A stretch of DNA of 64,000 bases from Henckelia pumila (taxonomy: Eukaryota > Streptophyta > Magnoliopsida > Lamiales > Gesneriaceae), in NCBI RefSeq assembly GCF_033568475.1, contig NC_133120.1, positions 172,391,991 through 172,455,990 on the forward strand, written 5' to 3'. Positions within the stretch are counted from its first letter, which is position 1. Each line of letters starts with the position of its first letter. The notes beneath the pieces were generated by a model, which was not told where the DNA came from, made no database searches, and was given only the letters and a program-made list of their open reading frames with translations. Made by a program: the position numbers and the translations under genes. Below, one piece after another: positions 37,192 to 49,569 of the stretch.

Positions 37192-39284
37192 AATTCACAA
37201 CTTATCTTCAACAAACAATTAAATTTATGAAATTTATATATAATAACATATACTAAAAGATTAATATACAAGAATCATGAATGATTTCCACTTCAAGCAC
37301 TAGTTACTTGGTTTTTAAAACCAAATGAATTTTTTTAAAAATGGATGACTTACAACCACCTCTATAGCGCAAAACATCAATGTGACTCCAAAAATCAATG
37401 CTAATTTTAGGAATATTTCCAGAAAACAATTTTAAATTCAAATATGACTGAGCCAAGCTCAAATACAGGAAACTGTTTTCAAAATCAAGAATGAATACTT
37501 TTGGTTGCAAAGTAGAAACTGAAAATTAATTTTACTAGTGAACAGAAATAAAAAATATAATATGCAAAATATTAATTTGTCAAGGGAATAACATGTCATA
37601 TTGAGTAAACCTACGTTTTACAAGGGAAAGTTGCATCTTTTTTAAATCAAGTAAGTTAATAGGAGGAAATTAAATACTGTACGACACAAGTTGAATCAGC
37701 AAAACAGAATAAGTACTGTTTGTATGTGTAAGGAGAGGGGAAATAATAAATACTTGTCAAATTGTTGTTGAAGCAACAAAAGCTATAGTGCTGGAAAACC
37801 AAAAAAAAAAAACCAGATGGAGTGGTAACTATCAGAACAATAGATTGTTTAGCAAAGAAAGAAACATAAAATAATTTACTAGCATTATATTGTGGAATGA
37901 TTCAGGCATGTCCCAGTGCTGGGATCCAACACTCCAAAGACCAAACGAATTGATAGGTAACTTTTTTTCAGTGTTTCCTAGATTCAGACTGTCATGTACT
38001 CAGTATCACTTTCCCATTCTATTTTGCATCAAACCCTTACACGTTACTTAACTTGTCCCCAAGCCCATACATGAAAAAATCTCTAACCAAAGACCAAAGC
38101 TGCTTCTAACCACAATGGCATAAAATAGAATAGAATAGAATAGAAAAGAATAGAATAGGTGGCTTTACTTTACTTCCTATCATGACAAGATGTTATAACC
38201 ATACAAACAAGTATGGATAATTAGCACTTCAATGCCCCCTGGAGACACACACGACTCACCCGATCGTCAAGCATTTATACTAATTAGGCACAAATTTATA
38301 ATGCATGCCGTTCAATCTCTAAAATATTTTAATCAAGACGAAATTAATGATGGATAATATTTGAGTTGAATGAATCAATAGAGAAGTATTTTGTTACATT
38401 TGGAAAATGTGTTATCCATTCGGGGATTTCAGACAAGTTAACCAAATGCGGCTACTATCATACATACACAGCACATTCAACTATGAAACCAAAGCCAAGA
38501 CCTAAGAGTATGAGATGAGCCAAAAGAAGGGAGACAGGAAGAGGGAAGTGGCAAGAATAAGTGAATGAAAGCAAAACAAGAAAACATTGAAAACCAACTA
38601 GTAACGCAAGTTCAGATAAAACAAGACACACAAGAAAGTTGAAGATACAAAGGGAAAGAGGAGAAAAAGGGGACTTCTTTAAATGAAAAGGGATCGATCA
38701 TCAACCTTTTCTGATATTCTAAATTTGCTTTTGACTAACAAAGCCTGTAAAGATGCATAATGCAGTTCCAAAGCTATCGAACAATATAGTAGACCCAACA
38801 GTAACGCTGAAAAAGCGGGAAAAAGAAAATCAAGAGAGGCCACACTACACACCAAAAAGAGGTTCAAAAGGAGGCCATCATCACATTCTACGCACAACAC
38901 TGCCACTCTATAACCCAACCAAAAAGGAGGAAACATCAAGAAAAAAACTTGCTCCATTTAAATTTTCATTTTTTTTAAAGGTTAAGAAACAATAAAACAA
39001 GGAAATAAGAGGCAAAGATTGACACTTGAAGACCAGAAAACGGAACTCAAAATGCAGCAGCATATGCATTCCACTTTACCTAAATTGAAACAAAAATAGA
39101 GAGATTCAGACCTTTTGCTTTCGAAATAGGGCGTTGGCATCGGTTCCCGGCGGTGGTTGATGGTGGGCGGCTGAAGAAGAAAGGGATCGAGCACCTAGGT
39201 TTTCTTTCCCACGATGAAGAAGAAAGGGGATCGGATCGAGTTTTGTTTTTTCACAAGTGTTGAAAAAGTTAGGAAGGTCAAAAT
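37192..39284 (-). other. 5' non-coding region of element E
   Basis: Upstream region of the TNP2-like gene in element orientation. It is mostly AT-rich with a short AATAG repeat at about 38127-38158. Near 39110-39240 there is a GC-richer block that reads on the minus strand as CTTTCTTCTTC-rich text with CCGCCC and CACCGCCGG. It may be a non-coding first exon or leader. No protein-like open frame was found. Confidence 0.5.
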
Positions 39285-39542
39285 ATCCGGTTAATCCTTT
39301 TACTTCATCAATTATAATAAAAAATATTAATTTTTTTACTTTTTACTTCATCAATAATAGTATGCCGAAGTAAAATACTGTCCAAATTAATTAGTGAAGC
39401 CCGCGTTTTTCAAGTACCGAAGTAAAAGGTGCGTTTTTACTTCATTCGTGTTATTACCGAAGTAGATTCTAGCCTTTTACTTCGTAATTACTAATTGGCG
39501 AAGTAAAAACTGACGAAGTAAAAGGCACAATTTCTACTAGTG
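39285..39542 (-). repeat. CACTA subterminal repeats and intact terminus, right end
   Basis: About ten copies of TTTTACTTC / CGAAGTAAAA precede the terminus CACTAGTAGAAATTGTGCC (minus strand, 39542 leftwards). GAG at 39543-39545 is the surviving half of the 3-bp target duplication. Confidence 0.9.
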
Positions 39543-39782
39543 GAGCATGGAGGGCTTGCTCGATCGGTGTATTTTAGCCGATCGAGCGAGAGCAAAACTT
39601 GGTTCACCCAAGAGTTTGAGCATTTGTGCTCGCTTGATCGGTAACTTTTTACCGATCGAGCGAGGTGCTCAACTTTTAAATTTTTTTTTTTATTCTTTTG
39701 TATTCTTTTATTTAGACATTGATTGTTTTCTATTATGTTTAATGATTTGATTAAATGAGAGATTAGAACTCGGGTCGTCACA
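39543..39782 (+). repeat. Element D 5' LTR, last 240 bp
   Basis: Matches 46915-47154 and ends GGGTCGTCACA. It holds two more inverted repeats of the CGATCGGT / ACCGATCG type (about 39554-39593 and 39629-39665). Confidence 0.93.
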
Positions 39783-39787
39783 ACAGG

Positions 39788-39799
39788 TGGTATCAGAGC
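39788..39799 (+). other. Primer-binding site of element D
   Basis: TGGTATCAGAGC five bases after the LTR end. It matches the 3' end complement of plant initiator methionine tRNA, which primes minus-strand synthesis. Confidence 0.92.
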
Positions 39800-40221
39800 A
39801 AAACAATTCTGGACTTAGATAGACAGGGAGTGGGGTAGATCGAGTCTTCTGCCTTACTTATTTATTTTTTTTATCATGCTATGATTTAATTACGTGATTG
39901 AATTACATATTTTAAATGCTAGCATGATTTACTTTCAAGTATTTTATTACAAGATGTTGTATTTATTTTATTTGAAAGTATGATTACGATGATTAAAGAT
40001 GCATGCCTACTGGAATATCTGAACTGATTAGAGGCATGGATTCTGATGATTTATGATATGCTACCTGATTATCTGAATTGATTGGAAGCATGTCTTGTTG
40101 AGTACTTCGATTATTTATTTAAAGATTGAATCAGAACCGAGTCTTGATCAGAGGTAAGATGATCAGAGGAGGACTGAGATAATTTGATGATTTGGTATCC
40201 TAACCATTTTGATAATCAGAT
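39800..40221 (+). other. Untranslated leader of element D
   Basis: About 420 bp between primer site and the gag ATG. It contains a near-duplicated phrase (GATTATCTGAATTGATTGG at about 40068-40086 versus similar text at about 40015-40035). No open frame of note. Confidence 0.6.
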
Positions 40222-43200
40222 ATGTCTCGAAGACCAGGACGACCTCCTCTGAGACCTCATGTTCCTATTTCTCTACCAGAACAGACAGTTCATACTTTAC
40301 CAACAGTTGTCACACCGATAGTGCCTGCAACTGCAGTCCCAAGTAATGAACAGGGCAGTACATCACGAGATATGACAGATATGACTGCAACTCCCATGGA
40401 AACACTACTGAAACATTTTCAATCCTACAAGCCGCCAACTCTGAAAGGTACCGAAAATCCCGTTGAATGTGAAGGATGGCTTGATGATATAGAGATGTTA
40501 TTTGATTCACTAGACTATGGTGATGAGCGAAGAGTCAGACTTGTTGGTCATCAGTTGCATGAGGTTGCTAAAAGCTGGTGGTTCACAACAAAGAAATCTC
40601 TAGAGCGTCGAGGAACTGTTCTGACCTGGAATGTCTTCAAGACTGAATTCTATCAACGTTTCTTTCCGGTATCTTATCGAAAAGACAAGGGTGCTGAATT
40701 TGCTAATCTGAAGCAGGGAAACTTGAATATTGAAGACTACGTTGCAAAATTCACTACATTGCTAAGATTTGCTCCACATGTTGCAGAAAGTGACGAGGCT
40801 ATGGCTGATCAGTTCATTAATGGACTGAATCCTGATGTTTTTACAATGGTGAACACAAGGCGACCGAATAATTTTGCTGATGCCTTGAACAGTGCCAAAG
40901 GAGCAGAATTTGGCTTGATACAGCAGCGAGGAGCTTCGTATATTGCACAGCCTCCGAGACAGTCACAACCTTCAGCTTCAACTCAGTAACAGTCGTCTCG
41001 ATTTGACAGTGGTGGCAGTAGCAGTGGCAAGAAGGGATATTTGCAAGCTAGAGGAAAACAATTTAAGAAATCTGGAAGCAGTTCTTCAAGTTCCAGTGGT
41101 ATGAAACAGAAGTCTGGGGTATTCTGTAACACTTGTCGTGGAGGACATCCAACTGATCAGTGTTGAGGTGTATCTGGGAGATGCCATATATGCCATCAGA
41201 CTGGCCATTTTGCGAGAGTATGTCCTCAGAGAGGTGCTGGACAGGCACGAGGTGCAGAGTCATCACGATCAGTGGCTCAACCCGCGACGCAAGCCTCCTC
41301 TGTCCATTCCTTTCAACCATCACCACCTCAGCAACAGTCGAGGCCAGGAGGAAGTCAGGTAGGCAGTCAGCCACAGAGACAGCAGGCTCATGTTTATGCA
41401 TTGACGGAGGAGCAGGCACAGGGAGCACCGGATGACGTGATTACAGGTAACTGTTCTCTTTATGGTTATCCTGCATATGTATTGATAGATACAGGTGCAT
41501 ACCATACGTTTATATCTGCCAAATTTGTTGCATTGCATGCTTTGCCTGTTGAAACATTACCTGTTGTATTATCTGTTTCTTCTTCTTTGGGGAGGGGTCT
41601 TATATCGATTCAGATAATTACGAACTGTTTACTACAGTATGAGGGTAATGAGATTGAGATAGATTGCTTCGTACTTGGTATGTCTGATTTTGACTGCATT
41701 ATTGGGATTGATATGCTGAACAAGTACAGAGCTACCGTAGACTGTTTCCAGAAGATAGTGAGATTCAGACCTGAAATGGCTGGAGAATGGAAATTCTATG
41801 GTAAGGGTTCACGTGCTAAGATTCCTCTTATTTCTGTATTAGCTATGACTCGACTTTTGCAGAAAGGAGCGGAGGGATTTCTTGTCTATGCAGTTGATGT
41901 GTTGAAAACTAGCCCGAACCTGGCTTATTTGCCAGTGGTTAGTGAATTTGCAGACGTTTTCCCTGATGAGATTCCAGGATTACCTCCGTATCGAGAGATT
42001 GATTTCAGCATAGAACTGATGCCAGGAACTGCACCAATTTCGAAAGCACCTTATCGAATGGCACCAGTTGAACTGAAAGAATTGAAGGAACAGTTAGAAG
42101 ATTTACTGGCCAAGGGATACATTCGACCCAGTGTTTCTCCTTGGGGAGCTCCAGTACTGTTTGTCAGAAAGAAAGACGGTTCAATGAGAATATGTATCGA
42201 CTACCGGCAACTGAACAAGGCTACGGTAAAGAACAAATACCCTTTGCCTCGTATTAATGATTTATTTGATCAGTTGCAGGGTTCTTCTGTGTATTCCAAG
42301 ATCGATCTGAGATCTGGATACCATCAGCTGAGAGTTAGGGATTCTGATATTCCTAAGACTGCGTTCAGAACCAGGTATGGCCATTATGAGTTTATAGTTA
42401 TGCCGTTTGGTTTGACAAATGCTCCAGCTGTGTTTATGGCTTTGATGAACCGTGTGTTTCAGAAGTATCTCGATGACTTCGTGATTATTTTTATTGATGA
42501 TATTCTGATATATTCAAAGAATTTTATTGATCATGCTGAACATCTGAGAACAGTATTGAAAACTTTAAGAGCCGAGAAACTGTATGCTAAACTGTCGAAA
42601 TGCGAGTTTTGGCTGAAACAGGTTGTCTTTCTTGGACATATTATATCTGGAAATGGTATTTCTGTGGATCCAAGTAAAGTCGAAGCAGTGATCAGTTGGT
42701 CGAGACCGATATCTGTTCCTGAGATTCGGAGTTTTATGGGATTGGCTGGGTATTATCGTCGATTTATTAAAGATTTTTCCAGTATTTCGAATCTGACTAC
42801 TCAGTTGACTCAGAAGAATACTCCATTTGTCTGGTCTGATGCTTGTGAATCCAGTTTTCTGGAGTTGAAGAAACGATTGACCAGTGCACCAGTCTTGACG
42901 ATTCCTTCAGGTACTGGTGGTTTCACTGTTTATTGTGATGCATCTCATCGAGGTTTAGGTTGTGTTTTAATGCAGCGAGGTCATGTGATTGCTTATGCCT
43001 CGAGACAATTGAAGCCTCATGAAACCAGATATCCGATTCATGATCTTGAATTGGCCGCCATTGTATTTGCTTTGAAGATTTGGCAACATTATCTGTATGG
43101 GGAACAGTTTGAGATCTATTCTGATCACAAGAGTCTGAAATATCTGTTTTCACAGTCAGAACTGAATATGAGACATCGACGATGGCTTGATTTGCTGAAA

Positions 43201-44818
43201 GACTTTGACTGTGAGATTAAATACTATCCAGGGAAATCGAATGCAGCAGCTGATGCATTGAGTCGAAATGTATGTTCTTTATCCTTATCGACGATTGGTG
43301 TATCGAATTTGATTGAAAATTGCTGTTTATCTGGATTAGTATTTGATACAAATTATCAACCATTATGACTCTATCAAATGCAAGTTGAACCAGCTTTATT
43401 GGTAAGAATTCGAGATGCTCAGAAACTTGATCAGAATGTACAGAACTCGATTGAGAAAGTTCGATCAGGGCATGTATCTGAATATCGGGTTCAAGATTAT
43501 CTTCTATACGTTCACAATCGTCTGGTAGTGCCTGATATTTTTGATGTACGTCAACAACTACTGAAAGAGGCGCATTGTAGTCGTTACAGCATTCATCCTG
43601 GTGGTAGGAAGATGTATAACGATCTGAAAGCTCATTATTGGTGGAAGCAAATGAAGACTGATATCACTGATTTTGTAGCTCGATGTTTGAATTGCCAACA
43701 GGTGAAGGCTAAGAGAAATAGACCGCCTGGTTTGTTACAGAGTTTGTCTGTACCTGAATGGAAATGGGATCATATTTCCATGGACTTTGTGACTAGATTA
43801 CCTCGATCTTCTAGAGGTTGTGATGCTATCTGGGTGATTATTGACAGATTTACGAAATCAGCGTGTTTTATTCCATATCGTATGACGTATAGACATGACC
43901 AGATGGCAGAGATTTATGTCCGTGAAGTTGTCAGATTGCACGGAGTGCCGAAATCTATTGTATTAGATCGTGATCCTCGATTTACATCACATTTTTGGCA
44001 CAGCTTACAGAGCGCTTTAGGTACTCAGTTACACTTGAGCACAGCTTATCATCCACAGACTGACGGACAGTCTGAGTGTACTACTCAGACATTGGAGGAC
44101 ATGTTGAGAGCTGTAGTGCTTGATTTTGGCACTAGTTGTCAAGAATCACTACCTCTTTGTGAATTCTCGTACAACAACAGCTATCAATCGAGTATAGGAA
44201 TGGCTCCTTTTGAATCTTTATACGGAAGAAAATGTCGATCTCCTTTGTACTGGGATGATATTTCTGAAGTACCTGATACTGGTCCTGATATGATACGTGA
44301 TATGAATGACCAGGTGAAGCTTATTCAGAAACGAATGAAGACAGCTCAAGATAGACAGACGAAATATGCCAACATTCGACGTCGACCATTGTCTTTTGAA
44401 CAGGGGGATCGTGTATTTTTGAAAATTTCTCCGTTCAGAGGCACAGTCAGATTTGGCAAGCGAGGGAAATTGTCTCCACGCTACATCGGTCCTTATGAAA
44501 TTCTGGAGAAAATAGGCAATCTCGCCTATCGATTAGCTCTTCCTCCATCGTTATCTGGAATACATGATGTCTTTCATGTATCGATGCTTCAAATACCTTG
44601 TTGATGAATCTAATGTGCTTCAATCTGATGAGGCTGAACTCGACGAGACTTTGAGTTATTTTGAAAAGCCAATTCAGATTCTTGATCGAAAAGAGAAGCA
44701 ACTACGAACGAAGTCTATTCCACTTGTGAAAGTCCAGTGGAGTCGTCATGGTATTGAAGAAGCGACTTGGGAGACTGAATCTGATATGAAGCAAAGATTT
44801 CCTGAGATGTTCCAATGA
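40222..44818 (+). pseudogene. Element D gag-pol polyprotein, lightly broken
   Basis: One frame runs through gag (40222-41050, retrotransposon gag motifs such as WWFTTKKSL and FYQRFFP), a shortened and a normal CCHC knuckle (CX2CX4HX4C at 41182-41223), protease with [10 protein letters not shown] (about 41480), reverse transcriptase with FIDD at about 42490-42501, RNase H ([20 protein letters not shown]), integrase (HCSRYSIHPG ... CLNCQQVKAK; MDFVTRLP; LDRDPRF; DGQSE), GPYEI and a chromodomain tail to 44818. Three in-frame stops occur (TAA 40987-40989, TGA near 41164-41166, TGA 43366-43368), each one C-to-T step from a common family codon, plus one frameshift near 44597 just after FHVSMLQ. The second integrase Asp motif has Leu instead of the usual Ser before DRDPRF. 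All enzymatic residues otherwise look present. Structure and chromodomain place it among chromoviruses, probably the Tekay/Del clade. Confidence 0.93.
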
Positions 44819-44907
44819 TGTGAGTCTTCTTTAGTTTTCTGTTATCTGATATTTGATATATGATCTGTTGATATTCCTTCAGATTTCGAGGACGAAATCG
44901 TGTCTTA

Positions 44908-44919
44908 GTGGGGGAGAAT
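44908..44919 (+). other. Polypurine tract of element D
   Basis: GTGGGGGAGAAT directly before the 3' LTR; GATTTCGAGGACGAAATC lies about 20 bp upstream. Confidence 0.88.
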
Positions 44920-47154
44920 TGTAACGCCCAAAATTAGTTAATTTTGATCCAAGAATATTTAATTTGGGAATATTTGGAGTTTTGATTTAAATTCTAATAT
45001 TCTTAAATTATTTAGGATTGAAATTGAATAAATTGAGAAGCTGAGGACTGAATTGCAATTTTTGAATAGTTGAGGGACTAAAGTGCAAATTGCATTATAT
45101 TTATCAAAATTGGGATGTCTTACTCATCTTGTGCACGTGGAATGCTATTCTTCATCAGAATTTCAGAAAACAAGAGGGAAGAAATCGAGAGCAGAGATTC
45201 CAAGTTTTTCTTCATCTTTCAATTGCGATATCTTGAGCTACGGTGATCCGTTTTCGATTCCGAAAGATGTTCTGGAATCCTTGCAAGACGACCTTCGATT
45301 TGATGTAAGTTTCTTCTTTGTTCATCAAGGTTTGGGAAGTCGAATTTGACAGAGATCAGATTTTGATATGAAAGTATGGTTGTTAAGCTTCTATCTTATG
45401 TTTTCTCAAAGTTGGGTTGAGGATTGGTTGATATATCATATTCTTGTGATGTTCCAGCTTTGATTTGATCTTTATACCTGCTGATATGTTGGTTTTGAAG
45501 CTTCAACAGTTGATATATATGTGAGAATTGTTATTGATATGTTCGGAATCGCCGAAGTAATACCGATATGCCGTCGAACTCTTGATTTGAAGTGATTTGC
45601 TATTGTTCTTGGATTAAGAAGTTGCTGAACTATTAGCTGATGATTCCGTGCTTGTTATGCTATCATTTCAGTGCATAAACAGGGCATATCAATTCGAGAA
45701 CGTCAACTTTGAAATCGATAGAAGAAGGAACAAGGTTTGAGACTATTCTACATTCAAGTTGTATGGTTTTGAGCAGAATTGAGTCAAGGCTTATATTATT
45801 GATCTTGTACAGATTTTGACAAGTTCGAAGACATCCTAAACACCATATTTTAAAGGTAAAAAGTGGACTATTATTTGATTGGGAATACAACTCGAGATGG
45901 TTTGTATCGAGTTTCCCCTAAATCACATACTTGTTTGATTATTTGCTCTTATGTGTTTTACTATGAGCTATTGAATAAGTGTTGATATAATGAATGCCTT
46001 GATGATGATATATATGTTGCATTCATCTTGAAGACTTATTCCTTGATTTTGAAATGAACGGAAATGTTCGAATAGACTATTTGAGGAATTGTATATGTAT
46101 GGCCTGGGTGGTTGTTTTGGCCTAGCGTCTGATTTGCATATATGATTGCTTCAAAGTCTAGAGAAGAAAGATAAGTAACCCCACCTCGATCGGGAGAGTC
46201 GGTGGATTAGTTATGATATCTACTTCTCGGGATCCCAACCGACGAATGACGAAATGAACCTTGTTTTGAAAAATGCATTGTATTTACTTTTATATCATGA
46301 TCTTGATATATGTTGTTATGCATGTTTAGTCGCTTTTACTGGGAAATCTATTTCTCACCGGAGTTATCCGGCTATTGTTTTGTTGTATGTGTCAATGCAA
46401 TAGGAGGGAGTGGAACCGGGCAAAGGCGTACTTAAAGAACAAGGGATGAGAAGAACATAGCGTGATGATCCGAGTTAGAAATTGAATGAGCTGTCATGAT
46501 GTATATTTGAGCCTTAAACATGATCTTGTTATAGCTACTTGATTCACAACTTATAGATGATCTAGTTGTGGTTTGGTTTATGTTTATAGGATTTGAAATG
46601 CTATGTAAATCCTTTGAATCAACTTGGGTATCATGATCTTGAATGGTATAACAATGCTTCTTGCTTGTTGTGATAGCCTTGTTTATGTTTTAAGGCCTTG
46701 TATTGATCTATTGGTATCCATTTTATAGCATGATAGATGTTGATATGATTTAGATCATGTATGAAAACATTAGGAGTTGATGCTTGAAGAAATGGCATGA
46801 AAGATATCGAGTTTTGACAGCAACTTTCTCTGTTTTGTTTTCCTGTCCTGTGCTCGCTCGATCGGTAGATCATGACCGATCGAGCGAGGCATCTTTTTGT
46901 TGGAACAGAGGTGTGAGCATGGAGGGCTCGCTCGATCGGTGTATTTTAGCCGATCGAGCGAGAGCAAAACTTGGTTCACCCGAGAGTTTGAGCGTTTGTG
47001 CTCGCTCGATCGGTAACTTTTTACCGATCGAGCGAGGTGCTCAACTTTTTAAATTTTTTTTTTATTCTTTTGTATTCTTTTATTTAGACATTGATTGTTG
47101 TCTATTATGTTTAATGATTTGATTAAATGAGAGATTAGAACTCGGGTCATCACA
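44920..47154 (+). repeat. Element D 3' LTR (2235 bp, uninterrupted)
   Basis: Starts TGTAACGCCC and ends GGGTCATCACA. It carries all three inverted repeats (46853-46888, about 46926-46965, 47001-47036) and the 20 bp (46898-46917) lost beside element E in the other LTR. Confidence 0.95.
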
Positions 47155-49210
47155 CATACCGTGTACGGAATGCTGTCTTAGGAACATCCTCCTGCCAAAC
47201 TCGCAACTGATGATATCCTAATCGAAGATCGATCTTCGAATAGACAGAAGTACCCTGAAACTGATCAAAGAGATCATCTATCCACGAAAGAGGATACTTA
47301 TTCTTCACTGTCGCTTGATTCAACTGACGGTAATCGATACACAACCGCATCGAACCATCCTTCTTCTTGACAAACAGCACCGGGGCTCCCCATGGCAAAA
47401 CACTAGGTCTAATGTAGCCCTTATCAAGAAGATCTTGCAATTTCTTCTGCAGTTCTTTCATTTCTGATGGCGCTAAACGATAAGGAGCTCTGGAAATCGA
47501 TGCAGTCCCTGGCAGTAACTCAATGCCAAACTCGATCTCCCTCACTGGTGGTAAGCCTGGAATATCCTCCAGAAACACATCTGGAAAATCATGAACCACT
47601 GGTATTTCCTGGATATCTGGCTTCCCTAAGGATGCGTCAATGGCATAAATAAGGTAGCCTTCCCCGCCAGACTCTAAAGCACACCGGGCCTTCAGAGCAG
47701 AAACCACTAGCATTGGGGGTCGCGCTCCCTCACCATAGAAATACCAAGACTCGCCATCCTCTAGTCGAAACTGAACAAACCTCTGATAGCAATTCACTAT
47801 CGCGCGGTAGGTAGTCAAGAGATCTATCGCAATGATGTAATCAAAATCCTCCATAGCTAGAACCATCAGGTTAGCACTAAGTTGATGCCCCTTGAAATCC
47901 AAAACACAACCCACAACTAGACGTTTGGATAAAACCTCGCTACCCATAAGAGTAAAAACTACTAGCAAGACGTCTAAGGGAATAAATGGCAACTTATACT
48001 TCTTAGCAAAACGTGCTGATACGAAAGAATGTGATGCACCGGTATCAATCAAAACATATGCATGAAAACCACATAAACTACAGATACCTGCGATCATCCG
48101 ATCACTGTCAGCCTCTGGCTGCTCCTGGTTAAGCGCAAAGACCTGACCCTGGGCACGTGGCCGCAAAGAAGAATGACCCCGAGAAGGAGTCTGAGTAGGC
48201 TTTCGATGAGACTGCTGCGGCTGCTGGTGCTACTAAGAATACTGCTGCTGAAAAGGTGGCTGCTGGTACTGAGGTGGCTGAACATATTCCTGAGAACCTC
48301 TGGAACCACTCGCTACCCCAATCAGCATCGGACAATCCCTCTTCATGTGACCCTCCTGAACACACTGGAAACATGCACTGGTCGATTGACCACACTGCCC
48401 TGGAGGATGCCTGCGTCTACACTGACTACATCGGTTCGGCCTCTGTCCTCCAAAACGATGCACTCCACCAGATCCAGATGAAGAAGAAGAAGTGCCTCCT
48501 GGCTTCTTGAAAGACTGGCCCTTTGGACCCAAAGGACTAGAACTTGCTGGATTGGAAGAATAATAGAGTCCTCTGTTCCTCCAGATACTGTCCTCCGCCT
48601 GGTGACAACGGTCCACCAAGCCCTCGTAGGTCATATCGCTGCCCACAGCAACCATCCGATGAATCTCAGGGTTCAGTCCCTGAAGGAAATGGTAATACTT
48701 CGCTACAGAACTATCAGCAATGTGAGGACAATAAGATAGCAGATCAAAGAATTTTTGCTGGTACTCCTCAATCGACATCGTACCCTGTCGTAGACTCAGT
48801 AACTCACTGGCTTTCGTCTGTCGCAGAGCTGGAGGAAAATACATTCTCTGAAAAGCAGTACGGAACTCAACCCACGTAGCTACTCCTCTCGCTGCTATGA
48901 ATGATGCGGAAGTAGATCTCCACCACTTCCTTGCTTATCCCTCAAGCATGACGGCAAGAATCTCCATCCTATCCTCGTCTGTGCAACAAGACTCCTGAAA
49001 ACACTGCTCCATCCTCTCAACACAATCCTCGGCCTGCTTAGGCATCTCACCTCCTGACAAAGGCTTTGGGATAACCTCCTTAAACCTGCACATGCTCACT
49101 CGTTTGCGCTCCTCAGGCTGTCCTCGACGATGTCTACGATCATTCGGATCGCCCCATCGACCGCCGCCTCCGCTATCGTGGCTCTCATCGTAATCTGCCA
49201 TCTGTTGCAT
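47155..49210 (-). pseudogene. Element C gag, protease and first part of reverse transcriptase
   Basis: Frame from the gag start (49210, or the second ATG at 49201, MADYDESH) through a gag core (WWRSTSASF, MYFPPALRQTKASE), a CCHC knuckle (CFQCVQEGHMKRDC, about 48370-48330), protease with [10 protein letters not shown] (about 48040), and reverse transcriptase to AFRTRY, where element D interrupts. The same frame carries stops at about 48933 (after VMLEG) and about 48231-48236 (two in the Gln/Ser-rich linker). The 338-codon open stretch 47150-48166 shows decay is slight. It joins 23728-26180 in one polyprotein. Confidence 0.9.
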
Positions 49211-49258
49211 AAGAACAGATAATTACTTAATCCGCTTACGAAATTCCCAGCGCAATGC

Positions 49259-49270
49259 GCTCTGATACCA
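49259..49270 (-). other. Primer-binding site of element C
   Basis: GCTCTGATACCA on the plus strand is TGGTATCAGAGC on the element strand, five bases from the LTR end. Confidence 0.9.
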
Positions 49271-49275
49271 AAAAA

Positions 49276-49569
49276 TGTAGTGACCCAACCCGGATCCACT
49301 AACAAATCAGAGTTATAAATAAAGCGCATGCAATATACTTAAAGCGTACGGAGCGGATAAAAAATACAACAAATCCAATCGGCAGAATACAACCGACGAT
49401 AACACAAGTGTATAAATACCATTATACAACCAAATCGAAGGTTCAGGGTATACAAATCCCTACCCTCTAAAACCTCACACTCGCGAATCCTCAACCCTGC
49501 TAAGAGCCGCTCGGATCGTCCAGTCTCAAACCTGCCCCGCCACAAGGTACACCACAATACCCAAACACA
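49276..49569 (-). repeat. Element C 5' LTR, only the 293 bp next to the primer site remain
   Basis: Matches 22193-22485 with about 11 differences and stops abruptly at ...CCCAAACACAG, where the intact LTR continues GGGCGTGAGCG. More than 1.1 kb of LTR is missing. Confidence 0.9.

Larger units (their letters stand above)
28158..39542 (-). mobile_element. Element E: CACTA (En/Spm) transposon lacking its left terminus
   Basis: The right end, read on the minus strand, is CACTAGTAGAAATTGTGCC, a canonical CACTA terminus, followed by the subterminal ACTTCG repeats typical of the superfamily. It encodes a TNP2 transposase (broken) and a second, multi-exon protein with a Ulp1 domain, both on the minus strand. 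The left end has no CACTA terminus: compared with the intact D LTR, 20 bp of LTR (equivalent to 46898-46917) plus the terminus are missing, while the right flank keeps GAG, the expected 3-bp duplication. E is therefore stranded. Confidence 0.92.
26181..47154 (+). mobile_element. Element D: complete Ty3/gypsy chromovirus inserted in C, with CACTA E in its 5' LTR
   Basis: Both termini are TG...CA, and the 5-bp target duplication CATAC is perfect (26176-26180 and 47155-47159). Order: 5' LTR (26181-28157 plus 39543-39782), primer site, gag-pol, polypurine tract, 3' LTR (44920-47154). Without element E it would be about 9.6 kb. The LTRs differ at about 30 of 1977 compared positions by eye (about 1.5%), so insertion is fairly recent. 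The reading frame has three stops and one frameshift, so this copy is not autonomous. Confidence 0.95.
22193..49569 (-). mobile_element. Element C: Ty3/gypsy chromovirus split by element D
   Basis: Minus orientation. 3' LTR 22193-23604, polypurine tract, pol (23728-26180), then a 21-kb interruption by D, then the rest of pol, protease and gag (47155-49210), primer-binding site (49259-49270) and a truncated 5' LTR (49276-49569). The reverse transcriptase reads ...AFRTRY on one side of D and [11 protein letters not shown] on the other, proving that both pieces are one element. The left flank is TCATC; no right flank survives to test the target duplication. Confidence 0.9.

Noticed and set aside
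39788..39799. tRNA gene suggested by the initiator-Met-like word
   Set aside because: Only the 12-base primer-binding complement is present, at the expected place after an LTR; there is no cloverleaf around it.
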